From contig VZQC01010425.1 of assembly GCA_009823505.1 (NCBI GenBank), positions 3,570,605 through 3,634,604 of the forward strand: a stretch of 64,000 bases of DNA, read 5' to 3'. A program made the position numbers and the translations under genes. Position 1 is the first letter of the stretch. Every line of letters starts with the position of its first letter. The notes under the pieces were generated by a model. The model did not search any database and was not told where the DNA came from. It was given only the letters and a program-made list of their open reading frames with translations. The stretch is from Rhizomys pruinosus. Taxonomy: Eukaryota; Chordata; Mammalia; Rodentia; Spalacidae. This document shows positions 33,869 through 45,055 of the stretch, one piece after another.

Positions 33869-34206
33869 TAATATGCACAAATTTTCTAGCTCTGTGACCA
33901 TGAGCAAGTTAATTACCTCTCAAGTTGCAGTTAGTTTGTTCATCCATAAAAGTAAGTTGATAATGTACATTTATAATATCATGTGTAATTGACACAGTGC
34001 TTACCACATGACATATACCCAATTCATGGTAGTACTTAAGTTCATACAGACCAAATAAATCCCATTTCTCACACATCTATGCCAAAACTTTTGGAATTTG
34101 GGAATGACTCTTACATTGTGCATTCATGTGACAGACATCTAAATACTATATATGTGTGTGCATATAGATGTATACAACATATATTAATAGATGTACATAA
34201 CATATG
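33869..34206. other. Unassigned AT-rich stretch
   Basis: Nothing recognised. Confidence 0.3.
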
Positions 34207-34380
34207 TTAAGTCAGTGGAGAATGAATGGAAGAAAATCTTACTGCATGCTGACCTGTGTGCCTTGGTATTGCAGAAATGGTCCTGACATGCTTGAGCTTG
34301 ATATCAGGATCATTTCTGCAACACCAAACTACACAGGTCAGCATGCACTAAGACTTTCTCCATTTGTTCTCCACTTAAAA
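34207..34380. repeat. Long imperfect inverted repeat (hairpin)
   Basis: Left arm 34207-34286 pairs with right arm 34304-34380 around a 17-nt loop. The inner 22 positions (ggtattgcagaaatggtcct + ga against tcaggatcatttctgcaaca + cc) pair at 21, counting one G:U. An outer perfect block is gcatgctgacctgtgt. Arm tips are ttaagt and acttaa. It could be a palindromic MITE-like element, a pre-miRNA-like hairpin, or both. Expression cannot be judged from sequence. Confidence 0.85.
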
Positions 34381-34835
34381 CTTGAAAACCACAATTCTGT
34401 GCAGCATTTTGGCATCACACCCCTGGAAACCCTTGTGGAATGAGTGACAGCTCCCAGCCTGGGAGGCTATCAGAGGAATCAACAGCACCCTCTGGGTCCC
34501 CCTTTGCCTTACCACTTACAGGGCCACTCAAAGAAGGAAGTTGAGGATCTCAGCTTAACGTTCTTCCCCCACAAACAGGCCCCAGGGGCAAGGCCATTTT
34601 CGGATCAAAACATGAAAAAAATGGTAGCTATATATTTTATAGTAAGTATGTCATAGGGTTGATAGGAAAATCTGAAAATTCACTGATGCTTTGATAATTA
34701 AGTCTCATGTGGATCAAATGAGATTGGTCAGAAAACTGGTTTTGTTTAGATATAAAGTAGTATTCTTTAAACAAGATTAAACACTTTAAGATGTTCCTAT
34801 TGTAACTATTCCTAATTAAAAAAAAAAAAAAACTT
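34381..34835. other. Unassigned stretch
   Basis: Nothing recognised. Confidence 0.3.
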
Positions 34836-35092
34836 GGGGCTGGAGAGATGGCCTAGAGGTTAAGAGCGCCGACCGCTCTTGCAGAGGACCCTGGTTCAAT
34901 CCCCAGCACCCACATGGTGGCCAAGAACCATCTGAAACTCCAATTCCAGGAGAACTCCAGTTCCAGGGGAATCCGATACCCTCTTCTGACCTCCGTGGCG
35001 TTGCACGACACAGGTGCACAAACTTGCATGCAGACAGTACATTCATACACATACATAAATAAATAAAATTAATTTAAAAAATTATTTAAAAA
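34836..35092 (+). mobile_element. B2 SINE, 17-bp-duplication subfamily
   Basis: Full sense B2 next to an A run. The short word aaaact lies on both sides. Confidence 0.93.
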
Positions 35093-36148
35093 AACTCTGC
35101 CCCAATGATTCTATTAATTAGGTAGCAGGTGAGGTATAGTTACCGCCCAAGTTAAAATAAAATCTTAAGCATACCTGTCCACAAATGTTTTCATTATTGC
35201 CGGAAGTCACTTGCTGAAACACTACTCAAAAGCTCATGATTACTTAACTGACTGTGTTCTGCACTTCTCCAAGAAATCTCAGTGGAGGGCCTTGTAAATG
35301 GTACGTAGGCCTGATGAATTACACAGCTCTTTCTCCTGCTGCAAGGTTGAGTTTCCTATTATTAAATGGTCATGCGCCAAGATGCCTTGGTGGCCTGATG
35401 GTCAATTAAGTTTCAAAGGACGTCACCCCCCCACACACCCAGATCAGCTATTCCCCTTCCTTTCCAATTCCTTTCTAACAACAGACTCAAATTCCTAGGA
35501 AAAAAACCTTAAATGCAGTTCCTCTGAAGTCAACGTTGGATAATTATAAAATATTGTTTTGTAATTTCTTTTAGCAAGGGAACTTTATTTTTTAAGAGCA
35601 GATGTGACAATCATTAAGGGGGTGATGCAATGAAGTAACAACGGCCTTGCTAACATGTCAAGAAAGCAGTGACTTTGTGCGCTATTGAAGATATTTTCAT
35701 TCAGCTCTATTGTTTCGGAGGTAGATTTGCATATCTCAGAGGGGAACACTCCACCCATGTGTCCTGTACCACAGGCATGAATCTTGCAGTTCATGTGACC
35801 ACTGTAAACAAATGGCTTGTGATGGAGTGGATGGGGAAAGTCCTCGGAGAACGGGAGCTGGGTTTTTCCACTGCCCTGTGCTGTGTCTGCCTCTCTCTTT
35901 GTACTACCCTTTAGTCCCCAGGGGAAAATTACCTAGATTTCCTACACCACCTCCAAACAAATCCAAGGAGGAAGATTCCCAGCCACTGGGAACTGCACAG
36001 CAGTAAAGGCTGCCCTGCTCTGTGGTCAGTGACACTGAAAAGCACCTGCAAAACATATGCTTTGAAAGCTAAAGTCTGGCAGTTTCTCCTCCAAGGTAAT
36101 CTATGTTTTAAAAACAAAATCCATCTCAAGAGATTAAAAGTGAGATTC
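35093..36148. other. Unassigned stretch
   Basis: About 1 kb without SINEs and single-copy-looking. 35590-35750 contains ATTTGCAT (octamer-like) near 35727, which may be chance. Confidence 0.35.
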
Positions 36149-36318
36149 CCGGCCGGCTGTGGTGGTGCAAGCCTTTAATCTCAGGACTCGGGAGGCAGAG
36201 GCAGGTGGATCTCTGTGAGTTCAAGGCCAGCCTGGTCTACATAGTGAGTTCCAGGACAGCTGGGGCAACAGGGAGATCCTGTCTCAAAAAACCAAAAAAA
36301 AAAAAAAAAAAAAAAAAA
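36149..36318 (+). mobile_element. B1 SINE with 25-nt A tail
   Basis: Complete sense B1. TSD aaagtgagattcc lies before it and after the A tail (36317 on). Confidence 0.95.
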
Positions 36319-36331
36319 AGTGAGATTCCAG

Positions 36332-36815
36332 GGCTCTTTTCTATTTTATTTGGACGTAGTTATAGATTAAGAAGAGGCTACAAGCATAATTTGTAGAGAG
36401 CTTATTTCACTTCATCCAGTTTTCCTCAATGGTTACATGCTATGAGACTGTGTGACAACACAGAAGCCAGAGTTCACATGGCAATTGTAAGTAGAGTTCT
36501 GAGCCAGTGCAGCTTCTGGGTGGAGTCTTGTCCAAGCCTGCCATCAACAGGAAGCTTGCCCCAGGGCCACCCCTTTTAGTCCTTCTGATGGCTGGGACAG
36601 TAGAATGGAGCAGTGGAGGCCCCACAGGTTCCGCCCAGCTTTTGCCACCAGGAGCTTCCGGCTTCTGACCTATACAGGGAGTGATCATTATCCTGTGAAA
36701 GGGGGAGACTTCTCTGTGGTCCACAGGGACAGAGGTGCCCTAATAGACAAAACAAGAGTAGCTTTTTGCAGGGTCACCAACACATGGGCCAGGCCACTTG
36801 CTACCTAGCAGCCTT
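36332..36815. other. Unassigned stretch
   Basis: Short open frames, none recognised. Confidence 0.3.
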
Positions 36816-36823
36816 GTGTAGTT

Positions 36824-37050
36824 TTTTATTTTTATTTTTATTTATTTTTTATGTTTATGAATGTACTGTCTGCATGTAGGTCTGTGCACCCATGTTGTGC
36901 AGTTCCGAGGAGGTCAGAAGAGGGCATTGGATTCCCCTGGGACTGGAGTCAAAGACAGTTCTTAGCTGCCATGTGGGTGCTGGGGATCAAACCCGGGTCC
37001 TCTGCAAGAAAGGTCGGCGCTCTTAACCGCTTGGCCATCTCTCCAGCCCC
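36824..37050 (-). mobile_element. B2 SINE, form without duplication
   Basis: Antisense B2. TSD gtgtagtt at 36816-36823 and 37051-37058. Confidence 0.93.
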
Positions 37051-37058
37051 GTGTAGTT

Positions 37059-37175
37059 GTTTTAAGACAGGGTCTTGCTATGGACATCTAGCTAACCTTG
37101 AACTCATGGCAATCCTCTTGTCTTAGCCACCTTAGTACTGGAATTACAGGTATGTGCCACCACATTGGGCTTTAC
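37059..37175 (-). mobile_element. Old B1-type SINE
   Basis: Antisense degraded body ('taagacagggtcttgctatg', 'gtatgtgccaccacattggg'). Confidence 0.65.
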
Positions 37176-37689
37176 CACCATCATTAAATAAAGTTTTCCC
37201 CTCATGAGATTAACTTATCTAAATGAATAAAGGTGAATGTCACCATTTAATGGAAAGTTTTCCGAACTGAGACACAACTCTCAGCTTCCTAAACAACCTG
37301 CCCCATATTAATCGAGCCTTTCCTATTGACCCAATGCTTTCATAGTGTGCAATAAAGGACACGGTGCCCCTACGGGGCTGAGTTTTAAGTGGAACTTCTG
37401 TTTCTTATGGGATCTCTAGCAGTCTCTTTGCTCCGAAAATGTCACAGAATATTTTAGAAGCATCTAGAATGATTCACTGGTTCCCTAACCCCTGCTCTAA
37501 TTAGAGTAGCTGTTCCCATTACACATGTTGTTTGTTTTGCAAGAGGTGAAGACCTGAACAAGGTCAGCTGATGAGAAATCATTTGAAAGCCAGAGGACCA
37601 GATAACGTTTATGAATGTTTTCTGTCTATGTGACCTGACCACACAGTGGAGCCTGGAGCTGGACCATGAGACTCTCTGTATCATTTCTT
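37176..37689. other. Unassigned stretch
   Basis: Nothing recognised. Confidence 0.3.
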
Positions 37690-37860
37690 TTTTACATTTA
37701 TTTATTTATTTTTGTGGATGGGGGAATTGTGTGGATATTGGAAGACAACTTGCAGGAGGAGTCAGTTATCTGCTTCCACCATGTGAATTCAGGGATCAAA
37801 CTCAGGTTGTCAGGGCTTAAGAACAAGCCCTTTTACCACCTGAGCCATATCACTGACCCC
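37690..37860 (-). mobile_element. Old B3/B4-type SINE
   Basis: TTTA tail, 'ggaagacaacttgcaggagg', 'gggatcaaactcaggttgtc' and 'ctgagccatatcactgaccc': antisense tRNA-like SINE. Confidence 0.6.
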
Positions 37861-39014
37861 CAAATCCCCAAAATTTAAAGATGTTTCCAGTGGACACTGC
37901 AGGATCTGACTATTTTTAATCTCCCCCATGAGGTTTTCTTGATTTCTGGAGAAATAGGCTGGCATGTGGCCAACCTTAAACACCAATCCTAGACTTCACT
38001 GAAGCCGTGTGGCCTGGTGTGGAAGAGGGACCCTCTCTCACACAAGAAAGGTGGAGATCCACTGATAATGCCCCAGTATGGCTTGGATCAGTTGAGACAG
38101 AAAAGGAACATGTTGAATGGATACTCTGAGAACTTGCCTCCCCTTGTAGTGAGGAGGATCCATTGTGGGGTGAGGTAGGGAAGCATAGCATCATTCTATA
38201 AAACAACCCCCCGCCCCCAGATTATTGTTTGCCATCATGCTTGTCAAAGGGAATCTCCCACCTCCAGGGAAGAGTGTGACTCAGCTGGCCATTCGCACCT
38301 TTGGCTTTTCTGTCTTGCCACATGGTGTGCTTTTTTATCCAGCTTGGTTTCCCTGTTTGTGATGCAATGGAAACGTTTAAGCATTACCACTGAAAGAGTA
38401 TTTTAATCAGGCTCTTTGAGTGATTTAATATGAACCCACACTTTCCCCCATATCATCAAGAGTATGTCTCCTGCACACAGCACAGCCTACCACAGTTAAC
38501 TCCAAATGGTTTCAGAAGTTATGTTTTAAAAACAGAATCCTGGGTATATATCATGTTAAAAAAAAATTACATCTGATGTTATGAGGAGATTAAAAGCCTG
38601 GCACAATGCCTAGGTCAGATGATGGTATTTCTTGTGAAAACCCTGTAATATTTTGAACTCTAAACAGCTTCTTCTCCTTGACTAAATCAACAAAGAAACA
38701 CCATGAGGAAGTCAGCAAGGATAATCACCCAGGAGACAGGCCAATGGAGTCCCTTGATTTTTATTGCAAAATTCTCTGATTCCAACAAGATCTTTTGTTG
38801 AAAGCTAGTTACAGAGTAACCAGAAAGGGAGATGAGCCTCCACCTGTGGTCTCCTTACCTCTTGGTGAGGAAGAGAGGGAAAGGCATGCACCTGTGCTTT
38901 CAGATGACCAGCTTGCCCCTCTCCAAGGCTCTACTTCATGGCTCTGTAACCAACATCTTTAAAGATTTTGCTAACTCATCTGCTTTCATTAGCATTGCAA
39001 GGCTTCAGACCTTT
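37861..39014. other. Unassigned stretch
   Basis: 1.15 kb free of recognisable repeats; no exon seen. Confidence 0.35.
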
Positions 39015-39029
39015 TACCCAAAATCTTTT

Positions 39030-39045
39030 ATTATTTTTTTAATTT

Positions 39046-39086
<41 letters not shown>

Positions 39087-39284
39087 TGTGTATGACTGTA
39101 CTGTCTGCATGTAGGTAGGTGCACCCATGTCGTGCAGTGCTGCAAAGGTCAGAAGAGGGCGTCGGATTCCCCTGGAACTGGAGGGGTTCTCAGCTGCCAT
39201 GTGGGTGCTGGGTGCTGGGAATCAAACCCGGGTCCTCTGCAAGAGCAGTCGGCGCTCTTAACCACTGAGCCATCTCTCCAGCCC
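39030..39284 (-). mobile_element. B2 SINE, form without duplication
   Basis: Antisense B2 with long TTTA tail. The 15-bp TSD tacccaaaatctttt is at 39015-39029 and 39285-39299. Confidence 0.95.
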
Positions 39285-39314
39285 TACCCAAAATCTTTTT
39301 TTAAAAATTATTTA

Positions 39315-39440
39315 TTGCCAGGTCTGGTGGTGCATCCTTTAGCACTCAGGAGGCAGAAGTAGGATGATCTCCGCAAGTTCAAGACTAGTCTGGTCTATGT
39401 AGTGAATTCCAGGCTAACCACTGTTGTATAGTAAGACTCT
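39315..39440 (+). mobile_element. B1 SINE, diverged
   Basis: Sense B1 with many changes ('ggtctggtggtgcatcc', 'agtaagactctgtctc'). Confidence 0.75.
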
Positions 39441-39444
39441 GTCT

Positions 39445-39593
39445 CAAAATTTATTTATTTATTTATTCATTTATTTATATGCAACATCTTTTGGAAGCTG
39501 ATTCTTTCCTTCTACTGTGGATTCTAGGGATTGTACTCAAGTCATCAGGTTTTGGGCCAAGCATCTTTACTGCTGAGCCATCTTACCAGCCCT
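39445..39593 (-). mobile_element. Old tRNA-type SINE
   Basis: TTTA tail and 'ctgctgagccatcttaccagccc' head in antisense. Confidence 0.5.
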
Positions 39594-39606
39594 TGATCAC
39601 AATTCA

Positions 39607-39775
39607 TATTTTTTTCCGGTCTTTTTTGAAACAAGATCTCCTCCCTGTTGCCCCACCTGAACTAGAACTCACTCTATAGACCAGGCTGGCCTTGAACACA
39701 CAAAGATCTACCTGCCTCTGCCTCTGCCTCCTGAGTCCTAGGATTAAAGGCGTGCACCATCACGCCCAGCTCGCA
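39607..39775 (-). mobile_element. B1 SINE
   Basis: Antisense B1 with a duplicated 'cctctgcctctgcctc'. Flanks are cacaattc and cgcaattc. Confidence 0.9.
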
Positions 39776-39807
39776 ATTCTTTCTACTCCCCTTCAAAGTC
39801 AATGACA

Positions 39808-39955
39808 AGCCAGATATGGGGGTGCACACCTGTAATCCCAGGATTCGAGAGGCAGAAGCAGATGTATCTCTGTAAGTTCAAGGCCAGCCTGGTCTATATA
39901 GCAAGTTCCAGGCCAGCTGGGGCTGCAGAGAAATCCTGTTTCAAAAAACAATGAA
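39808..39955 (+). mobile_element. B1 SINE
   Basis: Sense B1 with moderate divergence, ending 'atcctgtttcaaaaaaca'. It faces the preceding antisense B1 across about 30 bp. Confidence 0.9.
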
Positions 39956-40506
39956 GTCAAGGCCAAAAAATATGGATGCTGGGTCTTGCTATCTGATCCA
40001 TTTTTACGATTATTAAGCCTAATGTCATATTTATCTTTCCTCCCCCAGATTGTACAGAGTAGTCTCGACATTGTACAGTATTCATATTTATAAGCAATGA
40101 GGTTGTTCTGGGTTGTCTGGCAGCCACTGGAGACTAATATCCAATCCAGATGGAGTAACGATCGGGCTTGGGGGAAGAGGAGACTGTAATCTGGTGAAGG
40201 GTGTTGTGGGCCTCACCATGCCCTCTCTTCTAGAATCAGAGCCAGCTGCTTCCTGTATTTATTGCCCCCTGTGGACTGCCTGGAGACAAAGCATGAGGCT
40301 GCCTTTGCTACATCCGGGGCTTTCTGGCTCCTGGCCTGGGCTTGTCTGTCAAGCTTATTTCCATCTATGTGTTCCTATGCAGAACCAGAGTGGAGGTGGT
40401 GCTACAAGTGCAGGTGGTGACCAGCTTTTATTACATGGTTTTCCTGAAGGGATCTAGGAACAGTACCATAAGAAAGTAAAAGCAGGAGTTATGGGGGGAG
40501 TGGGGG

Positions 40507-40507
<1 letters not shown>
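39956..40507. other. Unassigned stretch
   Basis: A 114-codon plus-strand open frame at 40113-40457 has no recognised domain; not called as a gene. Confidence 0.3.
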
Positions 40508-40565
<58 letters not shown>

Positions 40566-40566
40566 G
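40508..40566. repeat. (GA)n microsatellite
   Basis: About 28 GA units with one AAA interruption. Confidence 0.97.
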
Positions 40567-40902
40567 TCAAGTAGAGAAAAGGAGAGAAAGTAGTTCTAGC
40601 AGAGCTCAAGAGCAAGAAGCAGCCCTTTGACTAGGGCTAAACCAAGCCTCTGGCATCTCCCACCACCCCTCAGAACAGCATCAGCCTTCACAAGAAGCAC
40701 TTGTCCTTGTCATTTGCCCAGCAAGCCTTCGCACTGCTGTTCTCTATGCATTTCCCTGGTACAGGGAAACTCACACCACATCCCATTTATTGCATGAAAA
40801 CAGCAGCCCTCGTGAGCTACTCACCCAGTACTAAGCACAGACATGGCACACTGCCTCCATTCCAGCAGGAATGTGCAAGGACTTCCTGCTTACAGAAGAG
40901 AA
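40567..40902. other. Unassigned stretch
   Basis: Nothing recognised. Confidence 0.3.
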
Positions 40903-41846
40903 AACTGAGCCTGGGATTTTGTAGCACCCCTGTGTCCATAGAACTGGCTGGGAGTTTGTAGCACCCCTATGTTCATAGAACTGGCTGGGACTTTGTAGCA
41001 CCCCTGCGTTCATAGAACTGGCTGGGACTTTTGTAGCACCCCTGCGTTCATAGAACTGGCTGGGACTTTGTAGCACCCCTGCGTTCATAGAACTGGCTGG
41101 GACTTTGTAGCACCCCTGCGTTCATAGAACTGGCCGGGAGTTTGTAGCACCCCTGCGTTCACAGAACTGGCCGGGAGTTTGTAGCACCCCTGTGTTCATA
41201 CAACTGGCTGGGACTTTGTAGCACCCCTGTGTTCATAGAACTGGTTGGGAGTTTGTAGCACCCCTGCGTTCATAGAACTGGCCGGGAGTTTGTAGCACCC
41301 CTGCGTTCACAGAACTGGCCAGGAGTTTGTAGCACCCCTGCGTTCATAGAACTGGCTGGGACTTTGTAGCACCCCTGTGTTCATAGAACTGGCTGGGACT
41401 TTGTAGCACCCCTGCGTTCATAGAACTGGCTGGGAGTTTGTAGCACCCCTCCGTTCACAGAACTGGCCGGGAGTTTGTAGCACCCCTGCGTTCACAGAAC
41501 TGAGCCTGGGAGTTTGTAGCACCCCTGTGTTCATAGAACTGGCTGGGACTTTGTAGCACCCCTGTGTTCATAGAACTGGCTGGGAGTTTGTAGCACCCCT
41601 GTGTTCACAGAACTGGCTGGGAGTTTATAGCACCCCTGTGTTCATAAAACTGGCTGGGAGTTTATAGTACCCCTGCATTCACAGAACTGAGCCTGGGAGT
41701 TTGTAGCACCCCTGTGTTCACAGAACTGGCTGGGAGTTTGTAGCACCCCTGTGTTCACAGAACTGAGCCTGGGAGTTTGTAGCACCCCTGTGTTCATAGA
41801 ACTGGCTGGGACTTTGTAGCACCCCTGTGTTCATAGAACTGGCTCA
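40903..41846. repeat. 37-bp minisatellite, about 25 copies
   Basis: Unit: gactttgtagcacccctgcg + ttcatagaactggctgg. Spacing is exactly 37 bp between 41064 and 41101. Variants include cacagaactgg, ggccggga, gggagttt and a 40-bp unit with gaactgagcctggga. Variants recur in clusters. No coding frame is kept. Confidence 0.97.
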
Positions 41847-42149
41847 TAGTTAACAGAACGAGGGAGGCTAGTCTGTGTAACAGGCTCGAGATCCCGAACC
41901 ATTCCCCAGAAAGCTCCTCGCTCCCACGTGGGCCGCCACCAAGGCTCCTGGGTTCAGGTCAAGCTTGATACTCTCAGCTGCATCCAGACGCTGACTGGCT
42001 TAGCTGTTGCTTCTTCACTGTCTTCCTCTAGCCACATAGTCCAAGCTCCTGCTTGTTCACAGATCTCATGAATCTATCAACATCAAATTTAAGCCTGTGT
42101 ATACATAATCTATATAAAAATATGAATTGAATGTGTTCCATCTCTGACA
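41847..42149. other. Unassigned spacer
   Basis: Begins with a decayed last repeat unit ('gaactggctcatagttaac'); otherwise nothing recognised. Confidence 0.35.
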
Positions 42150-42186
42150 TGAAATTCTGAAATTTTTTTAAGAAGACACAGGCTTT

Positions 42187-42430
42187 GGGGCTGGAGAGAT
42201 GGCCTAGAGGTTAAGAGCACCGACTGCTCTTGCAGAGGACCCGGGTTCGATCCCCAGCACCCACATGGCAGCCAAGAACCATCTGTAACTCCAATTCCAG
42301 GAGAACTCCAGTTCCAGGGGAGTCCCACACCCTCTTCTGACCTCCTCGGCATTGTGCGACATGGGTGCACAAACCAGCATAGAGACAGTACACTCATACA
42401 CATACAAAAATAAATAAAATTAAAAAAAAG
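42187..42430 (+). mobile_element. B2 SINE, 17-bp-duplication subfamily, nested
   Basis: Sense B2 inside the older antisense B2. The word aggcttt lies on both sides. Confidence 0.93.
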
Positions 42431-42499
42431 AAGGCTTTAATGCTAGTGTATTTTTTTTAAAAAGAATTTTATTTTATATTTATTCATTTATTTATTTAC

Positions 42500-42637
42500 T
42501 TGAGACAGGGTCTCCCTATAGCCCCAGCTGGCCTGAACTCACTCAATAGACCAGGCTGGCCTGGAACTCACAGAGATACACCTGCCTCTGCCTCCAGAGT
42601 GCTGGAATTAAAGGCGTGCACCACCACACTCACCTTA
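42500..42637 (-). mobile_element. B1 SINE, nested
   Basis: Antisense B1 within the same older B2. Confidence 0.9.
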
Positions 42638-42751
42638 AAGACAGTTCTTAGCCACCATGTGGGTGCTGGGAATCGAATCCAGGTCCTCTGCAAGAGCAGT
42701 CAGTGCACTTAATACTGAGTCATTTCTCCAGCCCCGAAATTCTGAAATTGT

Positions 42752-42832
42752 TGCTGGGCGCCTCGCATCTGCAATCCCAGGCCAACCTGGGCTATATAGC
42801 GAGCCTGAGCTATAGTATTTTACAAAAAATAA
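42752..42832 (+). mobile_element. B1 SINE with internal deletion
   Basis: 'gctgggcgcctcgcatctgc' then 'aatcccaggccaacctgggc': the middle of B1 is missing. Confidence 0.6.
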
Positions 42833-43395
42833 AGAAATTGAGATATTTTCCATTAATAGAGTTTGCAAACAGAAGGACTGAGGTCTAAAGTCCAAAGCAT
42901 GAGCAAGCAGAGCTCGCCAAGGGCAAGAAGGCCTTCGGGGCCTGTTGTCCTGAAGTATGGCATTGGTCATCAACTCACCTGATTTGAAGCTATCTCACAA
43001 ACTCACACCCTCACGGCATGCCAGGGATATTTTGTATTACATGCTGTGAAATCAATACATGTATTAAAAGCATCCTTTAGAACTGAGGAGAATATAGCAG
43101 TGATTTCACCAGTCATTTCCAAGTCTTATTTCAAAGGCTTTGAGATTAGAAGTCCAAGATGAGAAGGTAACTTTTGTATCTCAAAGCCTGTGTGGCACGT
43201 GTCAACCACACAGGCAGGCAAAGAGGGGCAGACCTGTGCTTGGAATTGCTTTCTGGCACTCTGAGCCATGCTTTAACCTTCCCATCGTTCTGCTGCTATT
43301 CTGTCAAGGAAGGCATTGGCCACTGGAGACACAGTTCCACTGAAGGTCTCTCTGGAATTTCCCATCACCTGCTCATGAGTTGTGGAGTAAAGGTG
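42833..43395. other. Unassigned stretch
   Basis: Nothing recognised. Confidence 0.3.
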
Positions 43396-43700
43396 ATGCT
43401 GGAGCGATGGCTCAGTGGGTAAAGTACTTGCTGTGCAAGATTGGGAACCTGAGTTCAGATCCCAAATTCCCAGGTAAGCCAAATGGGGTGGCATGCGCCT
43501 GAACTCCCAGAGCTCCAAGGACAAGGTGGGAGGCAGAGTCAGGAGAGTCCATGGAAGGCTGAAATAAAGGCCAGCAAACCTGGAATATGCAGCGGTGAAC
43601 ACGACATCCTGTCTCAAAGTGGAAGGTGAAGACTGACCCCCCGAAGCTGTCCTCGGACCTCTTCATGCACGCTGTGCATGTGTCTAGGTGATGCTGTGCA
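43396..43700 (+). mobile_element. B4 SINE, near full length
   Basis: tRNA-like head 'gctggagcgatggctcagtggg', 'gagttcagatccc', 7SL-type body 'ggtggcatgcgcctgaactcc', and the terminal 'gaagctgtcctcggacctc'. Confidence 0.8.
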
Positions 43701-44785
43701 GCCACGTGAGGAAGATGGACTTCTCTTGTATGTTTCAGTGGTTCCCTCTGGGGCCCTGGCTCATCTGAATCTGTGAGCACTGAGTGGCCTGGACAAGGCT
43801 GCAGAAGGAACCTGTGTGGGTTCCCCTCTCATCAGCCAGCCCTGGGACACTCTCGGTGCAGGTTTATGACCTTCTGGCACAAACACCTACCTGTCCTTGT
43901 TCTCTAGTTACCAAATCGAATGTTCTAGAGTGAGCCACCCCTGCCCAGCTCCCTTTCCCACAGCCACAGGGATGGTGGCGTCTTGTTCCTCCCCGAAGGG
44001 GAAAGAGGAGACACTCTAGTAGTCCCTGTACATCAAGGGGCCCCACCCTCTGGAGAGTCAGGGACAGGGAGAGTAGGTCATGAGGGACACTTCCCAGCTG
44101 TTTTTGAATGGTTTTCCCCTTGATACAAAGAAATACCTCTTCATCTAAGAAATTCCTTGATTCAGAGAAACAAAATGAAAAAGTCAATACTAAGGCAGTC
44201 ACAAAGTAACTGATTCTAAAGCAGTTCAGAATGACACCTGGTCAGCTTTCGCTTCTACCATTAGACATTTTCCTACTGTGGTGTGGCCAGTGGTTGTGGC
44301 ATACCATGTCTGTTTTCAACAGCACGTATACTAATGTAAACACATTTAGGCCACAGCAAAAACTAGCACACTTAGCTGGATTAACTCCAGTGTAGATAAA
44401 TTAACCTACCTATCTTTGGCGTGGCACAAAATTTTGATACATATAGCAGGCAAAAACTCCTGTTACTATTCAGTTTCAAGCAGTTATATCCCATGGCTTG
44501 AAGGGTATGATAGGCCGATATGCAAGTTAATCTACAAAAACCAGCTTCTTTTGACAATTATGAGAACCAGTATCAATAGCCCAAAGTCATAGGAAACAGT
44601 TTTCAAAATATGTTTATGAGGAAAAGAGTCATTTAGGAGAGCACAGGAAGGATGCACAGGGACGATGTCCTCCAGTGTGAAGAACAAAGCCACCATTCAG
44701 AGTGTGAGTGCGTCCAGTAGAGCAGAACAAAGATGAAGGGGTGGGCAGTACCCGAGGGCTGGCTTCTCTCTATTTTGGGGGGTGG
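43701..44785. other. Unassigned stretch
   Basis: 1.1 kb without recognised repeats or exons. Confidence 0.35.
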
Positions 44786-45055
44786 CTTTTTGGGGAACAG
44801 GGTCTCCCTGTAGCCCCAGCTGGCCTGGAACTATGTAGACCAGGCTGCCCTTGAACTCAGATCGACCTGCCTCTGCCTCCTGAGTTCTGGGATTAAAGGC
44901 ATGGGCCATCACACCTTTGTTTTGGATTTTTTAAGACAGACACAGCCCAGGCTGGCCTCCAACTCATTACATAGCCAAATATGACCTTGAACTCCTGATC
45001 GTCCTTGCTTCCACCTCCCGGTGCTGGGATTGCAGTTGTGGGCTACCACACCTAT
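44786..45055 (-). mobile_element. B1 SINE followed by older B1-type SINE
   Basis: Antisense B1 at about 44786-44920, then 'taagacagacacagcccagg' to 'gtgggctaccacacc' at 44932-45055. Confidence 0.8.

Larger units (their letters stand above)
42164..42735 (-). mobile_element. Old B2 SINE split by two later SINEs
   Basis: The word gaaattctgaaatt at 42150-42163 and again from 42736 is read as the TSD of an antisense B2 whose head remains at about 42640-42735 ('acagttcttagccaccatg' to 'catttctccagcccc'). Confidence 0.7.

Noticed and set aside
40903..41846. CRISPR-like array of regular repeats
   Set aside because: The 37-bp units are contiguous with no unique spacers, in a rodent genome; it is a minisatellite.
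44312..44340. Words similar to the start of U6 snRNA ('cagcacgtatactaa')
   Set aside because: The match is about 14 nt; the following U6 sequence is absent, so it is not a U6 copy.
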